From the NCBI RefSeq assembly GCF_016865525.2, contig NZ_CP075169.1:124001-188000 (forward strand): DNA of 64,000 bases. Reading direction: 5' to 3'. Positions 54,978-64,000 of the stretch are shown one piece after another. Under the pieces are notes generated by a model that was not told where the DNA came from, searched no databases, and was given only the letters and a program-made list of their open reading frames with translations. How positions within the stretch are numbered: position 1 is the first letter of the stretch; each line of letters starts with the position of its first letter. The position numbers were made by a program, and so were the translations under genes. Origin of the DNA: Sodalis ligni. GTDB taxonomy: Bacteria > Pseudomonadota > Gammaproteobacteria > Enterobacterales > Enterobacteriaceae.

Positions 54978-55457
54978 TTACTTTTCCAGCATTCTGCCGG
55001 TTTTTTTCGCCTTCCATTTATCGATATGCCTATCGAACACAAATGTTCTCAGTCCACGATTGATAAGCAGAACGCAAAAAGCGGCAATGACAATGACGGA
55101 CCAGGTTATTGCATGGCTAGTTAGCCAGTTGATTAATAATAACAAAACGCCGGTGACTATATAGCCGCCCATCTGTCGATAAAATTTGGCTTCCGAATCA
55201 ATTTGCCGTTTGATTTTTGCCAACTTTTCGTCGATAGCCTGGGCCTGATGACGTTTCCCCGAGGTTGCTTCATCTGAGTAAAGCTCCGTGACGCTCAGGT
55301 CAAAAGCAGAAGCAATGGCTGCCAGGGTTTCCAGGCTGGCCTGCTCGCCATTCTCGATACGCTGTATGGTCCGGGCGCTTAAGGATGACAATTCCGCCAG
55401 TTGCTCCTGTGACCAGGCTTTCGCCAGCCGTAACGCCTTTATACGATATTCACTCAT
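54978..55457 (-). CDS. XRE-family regulator fused to a two-helix membrane domain
   Basis: 159-residue protein. The N-terminal HTH_3 domain (about 1-60; RLAKAWSQEQLAELSSLSARTIQRIENGEQASLETLAAIASAFDL) is a standard Cro/CI-type DNA-binding motif. After a charged linker, two membrane helices follow (YIVTGVLLLLINWLTSHAI and WSVIVIAAFCVLLINRGLRTF) in a 2TM domain. Start ATG 55457 (MSEYRIKALRLAK) is preferred over an in-frame ATG at 55559. A membrane-tethered transcription regulator is the simplest reading; its target is unknown. It is next to yddG and the DoxX gene. Confidence 0.83.
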   Translation of the reverse strand: MSEYRIKALRLAKAWSQEQLAELSSLSARTIQRIENGEQASLETLAAIASAFDLSVTELYSDEATSGKRHQAQAIDEKLAKIKRQIDSEAKFYRQMGGYIVTGVLLLLINWLTSHAITWSVIVIAAFCVLLINRGLRTFVFDRHIDKWKAKKTGRMLEK

Positions 55458-55583
55458 GATTCCACACCCCCGTTGTCTTTTGGTGGGATCAACCGTATCG
55501 CTTTTTACAACGTGCCGACACGACAGCAACCAGACAAACCGCCGACAGGGAGGCGACACTAAAGCCCTATCGGCGAAGGGAAG

Positions 55584-56006
55584 TTAACGCCAGTTCGGAT
55601 TCTTCATAATACTGATGCGGCCGCAGCCCAACAGCGCAATGGCCAGACCGGCGAAGAAAAACACCGCCATCACCTCTACGCCCCAGCCGCCGACCTTGTC
55701 CATGGTAAAGACCAGTTCGGGCTTGGTAATCAGCCAGGCGAATATCATGGTAAAGCAGAAGATCAGCGCCGCCGGACGAACCAGAATGCCTAGGATAAGC
55801 AGAATCGGCATCGCAACCTCGCCAACATAAACGCCATATCCCACAGATGCCGGCAGACCGTGGGCCACCACCATGGCGATGATATTGTCGATACCGTGAA
55901 TGATTTTATGTATGCCGTGCGGCAGCATCATGCCGCCGAAGGCCAGGCGAAGAATAAATTTCCCCAGATCCGGGTGGTCCAGCATCCGATTAAAAGCAGC
56001 TATCAT
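55584..56006 (-). CDS. DoxX-family membrane protein
   Basis: 140-residue four-helix membrane protein of the DoxX/YphA group. MIAAFNRMLDHPDLGKFILRLAFGGMMLPHGIHKI is the family's N-terminus; GYGVYVGEVAMPILLILGILVRPAAL and IFAWLITKPELVFTMDKVGGWGVEVMAVFFFAGLAIALLG follow. Start ATG 56006 is favoured by family length; a longer in-frame reading begins at 56075. The gene is divergent from prlC. Relatives are induced by oxidative or solvent stress, but the molecular role is not established. Confidence 0.85.
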   Translation of the reverse strand: MIAAFNRMLDHPDLGKFILRLAFGGMMLPHGIHKIIHGIDNIIAMVVAHGLPASVGYGVYVGEVAMPILLILGILVRPAALIFCFTMIFAWLITKPELVFTMDKVGGWGVEVMAVFFFAGLAIALLGCGRISIMKNPNWR

Positions 56007-56159
56007 TATAAATTGTCCATTGATAAAAAGATGAATAGTTATCGTTACATGTGTCACTTTGATATTCAATGACAATTCCCGCCGCCACCGCCATTGATTT
56101 TCGCTATAGTTAGCCTCATGTTATTCAGATAGATCTTTAACGATAATCAGGGCCGCCTT

Positions 56160-58202
56160 ATGACTAATCCGTTACTTGCTTCTTTTATCCTGCCGCCTTT
56201 TTCCGCCATCAAGCCCGAGCATATCGTCCCGGCGGTAAAATCCGCCCTTGAGGATTGCCGCCGGACCGTGGAACAGGTAGTGGCGCTATCAGGCCCCTAT
56301 AGCTGGGACAATCTGTGCCAGCCGCTGGCCGAGACGGACGATCGCCTGGGCCGTATCTGGTCGCCGGTGGGCCATCTCAATGCGGTGAAGAACAGTCCTG
56401 AACTGCGGGAAGCCTATGAACAAAGCCTGCCGCTGCTGTCAGAATACAGCACCTGGGTCGGCCAGCATAAGGGATTATACGACGCGTATCGCAATCTCCG
56501 CGACGGCGAGAACTACGGGGATTTGAGCGTGGCGCGCAAGAAGGCCATTGATAATGCCCTTCGTGATTTCGAGTTATCTGGTATCGGCCTGTCGCCGGAA
56601 AAACAAAAACGATACGGCGAAATCGCCGCCCGGCTATCGGAATTAGGTTCCGCGTACAGCAACAACGTGCTGGATGCCACCATGGGCTGGAGCAAGCTTA
56701 TTACCGATGAATCCGAATTGAGCGGCATGCCGGAAAGCGCGCTGGCCGCCGCCCGCGCCAAGGCCGAGGCCAAAGGGCAGGAGGGATGGCTGCTGACCCT
56801 GGACGTGCCCAGCTATTTGCCCGTGATGACCTATTGCGACAATGCCGCGCTGCGGGAAGAGCTCTATCGCGCCTATAATACCCGCGCTTCCGATCAGGGG
56901 CCGAATGCCGGCAAATGGGATAACGGTCCGATCATGAGCGAAATCCTGGCGCTGCGCCATGAACTGGGGCAATTACTGGGATTCGCGAGCTACGCCGAGA
57001 AATCCCTGGCCACCAAAATGGCGCACGATCCGCAGCAGGTACTGGATTTCCTTACCGATCTGGCCAAACGGGCCCGGCCGCAGGGAGAGCAGGAGCTGGC
57101 TCAGCTGCGCGCGTTTGCCGCCGAGCACCATGGCCGCGACAATTTGCAGCCTTGGGATATCACCTACTACGGCGAGAAGCAAAAACAGCATCTGTATGCT
57201 ATCAGCGATGAACAGCTGCGGCCGTATTTCCCGGAGCAGCGCGTCGTTAACGGCCTGTTTGAAGTGGTCAACCGGATTTATGGTGTGACCGCCGAAGAGC
57301 GAACCGATGTGGATACCTGGCACCCGGAGGTGCGTTTCTTCGATTTGTTCGACCACCAAGGGGAACTGCGCGGCAGTTTCTATCTGGATCTCTATGCCCG
57401 CGAAAACAAACGCGGCGGCGCCTGGATGGATGACTGCGTCGGCATGCTGCGCAAGGCCGACGGCAGCCTGCAAAAGCCGGTGGCTTACCTGACCTGTAAT
57501 TTCAACCGCCCGGTCAGCGGCAAGCCGGCGCTGTTCACCCATGACGAAGTCACGACGCTGTTCCATGAATTCGGCCACGGCCTGCATCATATGCTGACCC
57601 GTATCGACACCCCGGGAGTTGCCGGCATCAACGGTGTGCCCTGGGATGCGGTGGAACTGCCGAGCCAGTTTATGGAGAACTTCTGCTGGCAGCCGGAGGC
57701 GCTGGAGTTCATTTCCGGCCATTATGAAACCCACGAGCCATTGCCAAAAGAGATGCTGGACAAGCTGCTGGCGGCCAAGAACTATCAGGCCGCCCTGTTT
57801 ATCCTGCGTCAGCTGGAGTTCGGTCTGTTTGATTTTCGCATGCATTACGAGTACAGCGCCGAGCAAGGCGCCCGGATCCTGGACACACTGGCGGAAGTGA
57901 AACAACAGGTGGCCGTGATGCCGGCGGTGGAGTGGAGCCGTTTCCCCCATGCGTTCAGCCATATTTTCGCCGGCGGATACGCGGCGGGTTATTACAGCTA
58001 CCTATGGGCGGATGTGCTCGCGGCGGATGCCTGGTCCCGTTTTGAGGAAGAGGGCATTTTCAACCGCGAAACCGGCAAGTCGTTCCTGGACAATATCCTG
58101 TCCCGCGGCGGTTCGGAAGAACCGATGGTGTTGTTTACCCGTTTCCGCGGACGCGAACCTACACTGGATGCCATGCTGCATCATTACGGTATCCGTGGGT
58201 AA
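56160..58202 (+). CDS. prlC: Oligopeptidase A
   Basis: 680-residue zinc metallopeptidase of the M3 (thimet oligopeptidase) family, identical in length to E. coli OpdA; degrades signal peptides and other oligopeptides in the cytoplasm. The N-terminus MTNPLLASFILPPFSAIKPEHIVPAV is diagnostic; the zinc motif HEFGHGLHHML has His at about 469 and 473 and Glu470, with the distal ligand in the WDAVELPSQFMENF block. It is followed after 51 nt by rsmJ, the E. coli arrangement. No lesion. Confidence 0.97.
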   Translation: MTNPLLASFILPPFSAIKPEHIVPAVKSALEDCRRTVEQVVALSGPYSWDNLCQPLAETDDRLGRIWSPVGHLNAVKNSPELREAYEQSLPLLSEYSTWVGQHKGLYDAYRNLRDGENYGDLSVARKKAIDNALRDFELSGIGLSPEKQKRYGEIAARLSELGSAYSNNVLDATMGWSKLITDESELSGMPESALAAARAKAEAKGQEGWLLTLDVPSYLPVMTYCDNAALREELYRAYNTRASDQGPNAGKWDNGPIMSEILALRHELGQLLGFASYAEKSLATKMAHDPQQVLDFLTDLAKRARPQGEQELAQLRAFAAEHHGRDNLQPWDITYYGEKQKQHLYAISDEQLRPYFPEQRVVNGLFEVVNRIYGVTAEERTDVDTWHPEVRFFDLFDHQGELRGSFYLDLYARENKRGGAWMDDCVGMLRKADGSLQKPVAYLTCNFNRPVSGKPALFTHDEVTTLFHEFGHGLHHMLTRIDTPGVAGINGVPWDAVELPSQFMENFCWQPEALEFISGHYETHEPLPKEMLDKLLAAKNYQAALFILRQLEFGLFDFRMHYEYSAEQGARILDTLAEVKQQVAVMPAVEWSRFPHAFSHIFAGGYAAGYYSYLWADVLAADAWSRFEEEGIFNRETGKSFLDNILSRGGSEEPMVLFTRFRGREPTLDAMLHHYGIRG

Positions 58203-58253
58203 TCCATTGAGCGCTATGCCATGCCGCGCTATGGCGGGTTTCGAGGATAACGA

Positions 58254-59015
58254 GTGAGTTCTGTGTGCCTGAGCCGTGAAGGCGACGTGGATGCGCAGCG
58301 GCTTATCGCCCTGGCGGAGCGCTGGGGCTTGATCAGCGATCCGTCGGCGGTGATGGAGCTGATGTTGACGCCACAGCGTCTGGAATTGCGCAAACGGGAT
58401 GAGCCAAAGCTTGGGGCTATTTTCGTTGATTTTGCCGGCGGCGTCGCCGCCCATCGCCGCCGTTTCGGCGGCGGTCGCGGCGAGGCGGTGGCCAAGGCGG
58501 TGGGGGTCAAGGGCAGTCACCTGCCGGACGTTGTGGATGCCACGGCGGGGCTGGGGCGAGATGCGTTTGTCCTGGCTTCGCTGGGGTGTCGGGTGCGGAT
58601 GTTTGAACGCCATCCGGCGGTGGCGGCGCTACTGGATGACGGCTTGCAGCGGGCCTACGCCGATCCGGAAGTGGGTGAGTGGTTGCGTCAGCGGCTTACC
58701 CTGGTCCATGGCTCCAGCCTGGAAGGCTTAACGGGAGTACTGCCCCGGCCGGAGGTGGTTTACCTGGACCCGATGTTTCCGCACCGGCCCAACAGCGCGC
58801 TGGTAAAAAAAGAGATGCGCGTTTTCCAGTCGCTGGTAGGCAGCGATGAAGACGCCGACAGGCTTTTAGCGCCGGCACGAGCGCTGGCGACCCGCCGGGT
58901 GGTGGTGAAACGGCCCGATTACGCACCGCCTTTGGCCGGCATCGCGGCCCAGGCCCATATCACCACCAAGAACCATCGATTTGACTTGTATACGCCTGCG
59001 CCCGCCGAATCCTGA
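58254..59015 (+). CDS. rsmJ: 16S rRNA (guanine(1516)-N(2))-methyltransferase RsmJ
   Basis: 253-residue SAM-dependent methyltransferase modifying G1516 of 16S r[69 protein letters not shown] (SAM motif) and [29 protein letters not shown] match E. coli YhiQ closely. Start is GTG 58254 with GAGG upstream, and it shares the prlC operon. Intact. Confidence 0.95.
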   Translation: MSSVCLSREGDVDAQRLIALAERWGLISDPSAVMELMLTPQRLELRKRDEPKLGAIFVDFAGGVAAHRRRFGGGRGEAVAKAVGVKGSHLPDVVDATAGLGRDAFVLASLGCRVRMFERHPAVAALLDDGLQRAYADPEVGEWLRQRLTLVHGSSLEGLTGVLPRPEVVYLDPMFPHRPNSALVKKEMRVFQSLVGSDEDADRLLAPARALATRRVVVKRPDYAPPLAGIAAQAHITTKNHRFDLYTPAPAES

Positions 59016-59026
59016 TCACAACCCAG

Positions 59027-59470
59027 CTATTCCTCGTACACTTCTTCGTCGTTAAGCGGGACGATCAGCATATCCACATGTACGGTATTGATCAGCTGCC
59101 GCGCCGAAGACATCAGCTTGCTCCAGAAATCCTGATGGTGGCCGCATAACACCAAATCTACATCGTACTTGTTAATGGCATCCACCAGCACCTGGGCGAG
59201 ATCGCCGCTGCCGCTCAGCACTTCGGCAATGGGATAACCGGCGTTTTGCGACAGCTGGGTCATGGCGTGCGAGGTCTCCTCGGAGATACGTTTTTGCATA
59301 TCGCCCAAATTGACGTCAATCAGGCCGGTATAGAGATCGGAATAATTGACATCGACATGGATCAGCGAAACCTTGGCATTGTACGGTCTGGCCATCGACA
59401 CGGCTTTTTCCACCAATACGTTACTTTCCGGTGAAAGGTCAACGGCGATAAGAATGTGTTTGTAAGACAT
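59027..59470 (-). CDS. uspA: Universal stress protein A
   Basis: 147-residue Usp domain protein, near-identical in pattern to E. coli Usp[92 protein letters not shown]. It lacks the Gly-rich ATP loop of other Usps, as UspA does. It is convergent with rsmJ, the two stops about 11 nt apart, and divergent from uspB. Confidence 0.96.
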   Translation of the reverse strand: MSYKHILIAVDLSPESNVLVEKAVSMARPYNAKVSLIHVDVNYSDLYTGLIDVNLGDMQKRISEETSHAMTQLSQNAGYPIAEVLSGSGDLAQVLVDAINKYDVDLVLCGHHQDFWSKLMSSARQLINTVHVDMLIVPLNDEEVYEE

Positions 59471-60003
59471 AATCAGACTCCTTGTAAAATGTCACTCGTT
59501 AACTCGTCGCGGGTCATTCTTTCGGCCTGCCTGTGACAGAATGAGTTTACCACCCCGCGGCACCGGAGAAGTGATGCCGGGATCACGTCGAACCGAATAA
59601 TATCAGCCGGTTGGCATAAACAACCATCACGTAAAATACGGCAGCGTCTCAAAAAATCAGCAGAAATATATGTTGCTGACTGTTAATGGTTTGAATATCA
59701 ATGTACTCGTTCTAGTATAGTCATTTATGGGAGCCGGGTCGCAACCTTGGCACCCCACCGGCGTTGGCAAAAAAAATTGCAAAAATGCACAAATTTTGTC
59801 GCTTCGGTTGCTTTCTTTTGACAAACCTTTTCTACACTCAATATTGTAGAACCTCATAATACTGTGAGTAAGTTGATCTAATCTCAGACATATCATTTTT
59901 GGGGTGGGCTTGTTCAGCTCTGTGGTAAGTTATTAAGAGGCGTAACCGCTGAGAGCCCGCGGGTCGGGGATTCAGTGTGGATTTGCGTCGCCGGGGAGGG
60001 GGT
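59471..60003. promoter_or_regulatory. uspA-uspB divergent regulatory region
   Basis: 533 bp, no gene. It carries the divergent uspA and uspB promoters. On the plus strand TTGACA (59818-59823) with an 18-bp spacer to TATTGT (59842-59847) is a plausible sigma-70-type promoter. E. coli uspB depends on the stationary-phase sigma factor; that dependence cannot be read here. Confidence 0.5.
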
Positions 60004-60339
60004 ATGATCAACACCGTTGCGCTTTTTTGGGCTTTATGTGTCGTCTGCGTCATCAATATGGCGCGCTATTACTCTTCATTGCGGGCGTTATTAGTCGTAC
60101 TTCGCGGCTGCGATCCGCTGCTCTATCAGTATGTTGACGGCAGCGGTTTTTTCACCGCTCACGGGCAACCCAGCAAGCAGTTGAGACTGGTTCGCTATAT
60201 CTATGCGCAACGCTACCTTGATCATCACGATCAGGAATTTATACGCCGTTGCGAACGGGTGCGGCGACAGTTTATGCTCACCAGCGGGCTGTGCGGGTTG
60301 ATTATCGTCAGCCTGATTTCCCTGGCTATCTGGCATTGA
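60004..60339 (+). CDS. uspB: Universal stress protein B
   Basis: 111-residue inner-membrane protein with one helix at each end ([19 protein letters not shown] and [19 protein letters not shown]), equal to E. coli UspB in layout; it confers ethanol tolerance in stationary phase there. Conserved [39 protein letters not shown] and the [18 protein letters not shown] stretch identify it. Start ATG 60004 has a GGGAGG-type site. Convergent with pitA, stops 38 nt apart. Confidence 0.95.
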   Translation: MINTVALFWALCVVCVINMARYYSSLRALLVVLRGCDPLLYQYVDGSGFFTAHGQPSKQLRLVRYIYAQRYLDHHDQEFIRRCERVRRQFMLTSGLCGLIIVSLISLAIWH

Positions 60340-60377
60340 GAGAAGGGCAAGGCGACCCTCAGGCCGCCTGTGTTACG

Positions 60378-61886
60378 CTATTGAATACATTTCAGCGCCA
60401 GCCAATAAAGAGACCCTGACAGCACAATCGCCACCGGCAGGGTCAGTACCCAGGCCAGCAGGATATTCTGCACCGTCTTGCTTTGCACGCCGCCGCCGTC
60501 CACCACCATGGTGCCCGCCACCGCCGAGGAGAGGACATGGGTGGTGGAAACCGGCATGCCGGTATAACTGGCGACGCCGATGGAGACCGCGGCGGTCACC
60601 TGCGCCGAAAGCCCCTGCGCATACGTCATGCCCTTCTTGCCGATTTTCTCGCCGATGGTGGTGGCCACTCGCCGCCAGCCGATCATGGTGCCCAACGACA
60701 GCGCCAGCGCGACGGCAACGATAATCCATAGCGGGGCATATTCAACGGTGGCCAGCAGGTCCTTGCGCAAATTCCCCAGCAAACGTTTATCTTCACCGGA
60801 GGTTTGCGGCAGTTTGACCAGTTTATCCGTGGTGTCGGCGATGCACATCAGCAGGCGCCTGACGTGTGAACGCTCGCCGGGGCTGAGGTGATCGTAGCTT
60901 TGCAGATTTTCCAATAACGCCATGGTGCGGTCTATGGCGATGAGCGCCCGGCTGCCGTCGCAGTGGAATACCGTGGTGGCGGGCAGGGCTGAAGGGAGAT
61001 CGGGCGCCGGTATTACCTGCGTATCGGTATCGGCGGTTTGCGGCAGGGTTGCCGCATGCAGATGATAAAACTGCTGCAGGTTGCCGACGGCATCCCTGGT
61101 GCGGGCGATATCATAGCCGGTGGAGTTCATATTCACCATAAAACCCGCCGGGGCGACGCCTATCAACACCAGCATAATCAGGCCAATCCCTTTTTGTCCA
61201 TCATTGGCGCCGTGGGCGAAGCTCACGCCCGCCGCCGAAAGGATAAGCGCCGTTCGGGTCCAGAACGGCGGCTTGCGCTTGCCGTCCTTCTTTTCCCGTT
61301 CCGCGGGGGTCAGGTGGATACGGCGGCGTTTCGGCGTGCCGCTCCAGTAACGGCGCAAACAGAATACCAACGCGCCCGCCAGTACCAGCCCCACGATGGG
61401 CGAGATGATAAGGGACAGGAAAATCTCAATCAGCTTTGGAATATTCAGCGCCGCCAACACCGAGGTATGGGTCAGCAGCGCATTGGTCAGGCCGATACCG
61501 ATAATGGCGCCAATCAATGTATGGGAGCTGGAGGCCGGCAAACCGAAATACCAGGTGCCCAGGTTCCAGATGATGGCCGCCAGCAGCATGGAGAACATCA
61601 TTGCCAGTCCGTGGGTGGAGCTGACATTCAATAACAGATCCACCGGCAGCAGATGAACAATGGCGTAAGCCACGCTCAAACCGCCCAACAGCACCCCGAG
61701 AAAATTGAATACCCCGGACATTCCCACCGCCAGCTGAGAGCGAAGCGCGCGGGCATAGATTACGGTTGCCACCGCATTGGCCGTATCATGAAACCCATTG
61801 ATAGCTTCATATATTAATACAAATATTAACGCGATAACCAACATAAGACCGGTATGAAATTCCAGGCCGGTAAATAGATGCAGCAT
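60378..61886 (-). CDS. pitA: Low-affinity inorganic phosphate transporter PitA
   Basis: 502-residue metal-phosphate:H+ symporter of the PiT family, near-equal to E. coli PitA. Family motifs are visible: [21 protein letters not shown] near the N-terminus and [11 protein letters not shown] plus [16 protein letters not shown] near the end, with a large hydrophilic loop in the middle. It imports phosphate as a neutral metal-phosphate complex. The start [10 protein letters not shown] at ATG 61886 follows the E. coli annotation; an in-frame ATG at 61910 adds 8 residues. Intact. Confidence 0.95.
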   Translation of the reverse strand: MLHLFTGLEFHTGLMLVIALIFVLIYEAINGFHDTANAVATVIYARALRSQLAVGMSGVFNFLGVLLGGLSVAYAIVHLLPVDLLLNVSSTHGLAMMFSMLLAAIIWNLGTWYFGLPASSSHTLIGAIIGIGLTNALLTHTSVLAALNIPKLIEIFLSLIISPIVGLVLAGALVFCLRRYWSGTPKRRRIHLTPAEREKKDGKRKPPFWTRTALILSAAGVSFAHGANDGQKGIGLIMLVLIGVAPAGFMVNMNSTGYDIARTRDAVGNLQQFYHLHAATLPQTADTDTQVIPAPDLPSALPATTVFHCDGSRALIAIDRTMALLENLQSYDHLSPGERSHVRRLLMCIADTTDKLVKLPQTSGEDKRLLGNLRKDLLATVEYAPLWIIVAVALALSLGTMIGWRRVATTIGEKIGKKGMTYAQGLSAQVTAAVSIGVASYTGMPVSTTHVLSSAVAGTMVVDGGGVQSKTVQNILLAWVLTLPVAIVLSGSLYWLALKCIQ

Positions 61887-62362
61887 AAGGTTACGCCATT
61901 TATTGGACATGAACGGGGCGCATTATCTGCGACAACGGGGGCGCTGGAAAAGCAAAATATGACCTTTTTATGACATTTTTATTGACGCTGCCCTTGCGCT
62001 TGCTGATGATTATCATTTTTATCAATAGGTTAATTCTGTTTCACCCGGCGTTTTTTCGCGCGGCTGGCGTCTGCCGCGGTGGATGGCTACAATCAGGTGC
62101 CCCGCCAAACGCGCCGACCGGGGGTATCCCCCTTAAAAACAAAGGCGGGTGCACATAAGTCAATTGAGCATGATAAGAGTAAGAATAAGTTTGGTTTGTA
62201 TTTATTGAGCGAATATAAATTGTTTAAGCATCAGTCGAAAGTGCAGACATTGAATGGATATAAATTGACTGAATACCAGTCGAGCAGACTCCTGTTGAAG
62301 AGTGATAAATTGATTGAGAATCAGTCAAGCGAGAATAGATTGGTCGGGCTTAAGGTGATTGA
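61887..62362. other. Intergenic region upstream of yhiN with repeats
   Basis: 476 bp between the divergent pitA and yhiN genes. The left part should hold the pitA promoter. The right part is AT-rich and carries a 45-bp-period repeat (62205-62339). A plus-strand frame (62079-62366) translates it as LLSEYKLFKHQSKVQT, LNGYKLTEYQSSRLL, LKSDKLIENQSSENR, but without a convincing family match or ribosome site it is probably not a gene. Confidence 0.45.
62205..62339 (+). repeat. Three degenerate 45-bp tandem repeats before yhiN
   Basis: Units start at 62205 (ttgagcgaatataaattg), 62250 (ttgaatggatataaattg) and 62295 (ttgaagagtgataaattg), each ending in a cagtc-containing stretch. The period is 45 bp (15 codons), with a weaker fourth unit from 62340 overlapping the yhiN start. 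Sequence AT-rich, unlike the adjacent genes. Confidence 0.75.
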
Positions 62363-63589
62363 GTGAGCACAGGGGAACAATTTGACGCCATTATCATCGG
62401 TGCCGGGGCCGCGGGCCTGTTTTGCGCCGCCCAGGCCGGCCAGCGCGGCCTCAGGGTACTGCTGCTGGATAACGGCAAAAAACCGGGCCGGAAGATCCTG
62501 ATGTCCGGCGGCGGCCGCTGCAACTTCACCAACCTGCACGTGGAGCCCGCCGCCTTTCTCTCGCAAAATCCGCATTTTTGCAAATCGGCCCTATCCCGTT
62601 ACAGCCAATGGGATTTTATCGAGCTGGTACGGCGGCACCGCATTGCCTTCCATGAAAAAACCCTGGGCCAGCTGTTTTGCGACGATTCGGCCCAGCAGAT
62701 CGTGACGCTGCTCCTGGATGAATGCCAGCGCGGCGGGGTGACCTTGCGGATGCGCAGCGAGGTGGCGGCGGTAGAAAAGCGTGGACTAGAAAAGCGCAGT
62801 GAACAGTTCCATGTGCTCCTCCCCGGCGGCGAGGTCACGGCGCCGTCGCTGGTGGTCGCCACCGGCGGCCTCTCAATGCCCGGACTCGGCGCCACGCCGC
62901 TGGGTTACCGCATTGCCGAACGGTTCGGTATTCCGGTGGTGCCCACCCGCGCCGCGCTGGTGCCGTTTACCCTGCATAAACCGCTGCTGGAGTCTTTAGG
63001 CGCTCTCGCCGGCGTCGCCCTGCCAACGCAGGTGGAAGCCGCCGGAGGCATGTCCTTTCGGGAAAATCTGCTGTTTACCCATCGGGGCCTGTCCGGCCCG
63101 GCGATGCTGCAAATTTCCAGCTACTGGCAAAACGGCGAATTTCTTAACCTCAACCTGGTGCCGGAGCGGGATCTGGGGGCGTTTCTCACCGAAGAGCGAC
63201 GGGATCACCCCAACCAAACGCTGAAAAATACCCTGGCAAAGGTGCTGCCGCGCCGGTTTGTAGAGTGCTGGCATACCCTGTTGAACATCCCGGAATGCAC
63301 CTTGACGCAGCTCAGCCGCCGCCAGCAAAACGACTGGGTGATGTCTTTGCGGCAGTGGCGCGTACAGCCCAACGGCACCGAGGGCTATCGCACCGCCGAG
63401 GTCACCCAGGGCGGCGTGGATACCCGCCGCCTCTCCTCCAAAACCATGGAAAGCCGGCAGGTGCCGGGGCTCTATTTTATCGGCGAGGTGGTGGACGTCA
63501 CCGGCTGGCTGGGGGGCTATAACTTCCAGTGGGCCTGGAGCTCGGCCTGGGCCTGCGGGCAGGCGCTGGCCGAAGTCGCCGGCCTGTGA
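62363..63589 (+). CDS. yhiN: HI0933/YhiN-family flavoprotein
   Basis: 408-residue predicted NAD(P)/FAD-dependent oxidoreductase. FDAIIIGAGAAGLFCAAQAGQRGLRVLLLDNGKKPGRKILMSGGGRCNFTNL carries the FAD-binding dinucleotide fold and the family signature; GGLSMPGLGATPLGYRIAERFGI and TRRLSSKTMESRQVPGLYFIGEVVDVTGWLGGYNFQWAWSSAWACGQAL match YhiN. Start GTG 62363 has no clear Shine-Dalgarno, lying just beyond the repeat. It is divergent from pitA as in E. coli. Physiological substrate not established. Confidence 0.93.
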   Translation: MSTGEQFDAIIIGAGAAGLFCAAQAGQRGLRVLLLDNGKKPGRKILMSGGGRCNFTNLHVEPAAFLSQNPHFCKSALSRYSQWDFIELVRRHRIAFHEKTLGQLFCDDSAQQIVTLLLDECQRGGVTLRMRSEVAAVEKRGLEKRSEQFHVLLPGGEVTAPSLVVATGGLSMPGLGATPLGYRIAERFGIPVVPTRAALVPFTLHKPLLESLGALAGVALPTQVEAAGGMSFRENLLFTHRGLSGPAMLQISSYWQNGEFLNLNLVPERDLGAFLTEERRDHPNQTLKNTLAKVLPRRFVECWHTLLNIPECTLTQLSRRQQNDWVMSLRQWRVQPNGTEGYRTAEVTQGGVDTRRLSSKTMESRQVPGLYFIGEVVDVTGWLGGYNFQWAWSSAWACGQALAEVAGL

Positions 63590-63673
63590 GCAGAGGAGCT
63601 TTATCCCCTCACCATGTCACCTCTATCTTGGCGGTGACCGTACGGCTGGTTCGGCCGTAGCCCCGGCAAAACA

Positions 63674-64000
63674 TCATCGATACACCTTATGGAGAAATAG
63701 GTGTAACGACGCTGCTATGTCATCCACCTGCTCATCGAGCGCAAAGTGACCGGCATCAACCAGTTGAACCTCTGCATCAGGCACATCGCGCTGGTAGGCT
63801 TCAGCTCCCGGCACCAGGAACGAGCTGTCGTAGCGGCCCCAGATTACCAGCGTCGGCGGCTTATGCGCGCGCAGCCATGCTTGCCACCGCGGATATGCCG
63901 CGACGTTGGTCTGATAGTCATACAGCAATGCCGTTTGGATCTCCTTTTCGCCGGGCCGGGAAAGAAAGGCGTATTCGTCCGTCCAGCTATCGGGGTTGTA
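63674..64000 (-). CDS. Alpha/beta hydrolase (partial, N-terminus off the right edge)
   Basis: C-terminal 108 residues of an alpha/beta-hydrolase-fold enzyme. YNPDSWTDEYAFLSRP continues the frame to the window edge; PTLVIWGRYDSSF is the typical strand carrying the catalytic Asp and LVDAGHFALDEQVDDIAA carries the catalytic His. The nucleophile elbow (GxSxG) lies outside. Resembles epoxide-hydrolase/haloalkane-dehalogenase-like proteins of enterobacteria; exact activity unknown. Convergent with yhiN. Confidence 0.82.
   Translation of the reverse strand, partial: YNPDSWTDEYAFLSRPGEKEIQTALLYDYQTNVAAYPRWQAWLRAHKPPTLVIWGRYDSSFLVPGAEAYQRDVPDAEVQLVDAGHFALDEQVDDIAASLHLFLHKVYR

Overview
The window is a 64-kb chromosomal segment of a gamma-proteobacterium of the order Enterobacterales. 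Most of the backbone matches Escherichia coli genes residue for residue and in near-E. coli order: bcsA-bcsQ, pdeK (yhjK), yhjJ, kdgK, yhjG, yhjE and yhjD at the left; gor, rlmJ, prlC, rsmJ, uspA, uspB, pitA and yhiN at the right. GC-rich, GCC/GGC/CTG-heavy codons and a Yersinia/Serratia-type palindromic intergenic repeat suit a plant- or insect-associated genus (Sodalis-, Brenneria- or Dickeya-like). That genus assignment is inference.

Layout. 1-3240: cellulose synthesis genes bcsO-bcsQ-bcsA on the minus strand; bcsA runs off the left edge. 3956-16674: backbone genes pdeK, yhjJ, a CodB-type permease, kdgK, a frameshifted yhjG, cdh, yhjE, yhjD. 17252-20036: arginine deiminase pair arcD-arcA, both with small indels. 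20186-24750: an ABC exporter, a FemAB/GNAT-like protein, a Na+/H+ antiporter. 24846-29239: an AT-rich accessory island of four tandem minus-strand genes for Big-1/immunoglobulin-like proteins without signal peptides, one of them decayed. 29701-33960: gor, rlmJ, a decayed Xre-RES toxin-antitoxin pair, a universal stress protein. 34119-52508: an approximately 18-kb organosulfur-scavenging island. 52783-56075: accessory genes, including a Gly-rich microcin-like peptide followed by a membrane-protein gene that ends in a repeat element, then yddG, an XRE regulator and a DoxX protein. 56160-64000: prlC, rsmJ, uspA, uspB, pitA, yhiN and a partial alpha/beta hydrolase.

The organosulfur island is the most coherent accessory system. 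It has a peptide-type ABC importer (permeases, fused double ATPase, two divergent binding-protein genes), an SsuE-type FMN reductase, three luciferase-like monooxygenases, two DszC/SfnC-type monooxygenases, a degenerate SDR, a class II aldolase and a four-domain rhodanese. The inferred sequence of events is import, reduced-flavin-dependent oxidative C-S cleavage, and sulfur handling. The substrate cannot be read from sequence.

A second theme is gene decay confined to accessory or dispensable genes: an in-frame stop in bcsO, a 2-nt loss inside a 24-nt repeat in yhjG, homopolymer indels in arcD and arcA, a broken Ig-like paralogue, and multiple lesions in the Xre-RES pair. Several are substitutions (for example an apparent ATG-to-ATA start) and cannot be homopolymer miscalls, so at least part of the decay looks real.

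No rRNA, tRNA, CRISPR array or recognisable insertion sequence was seen.
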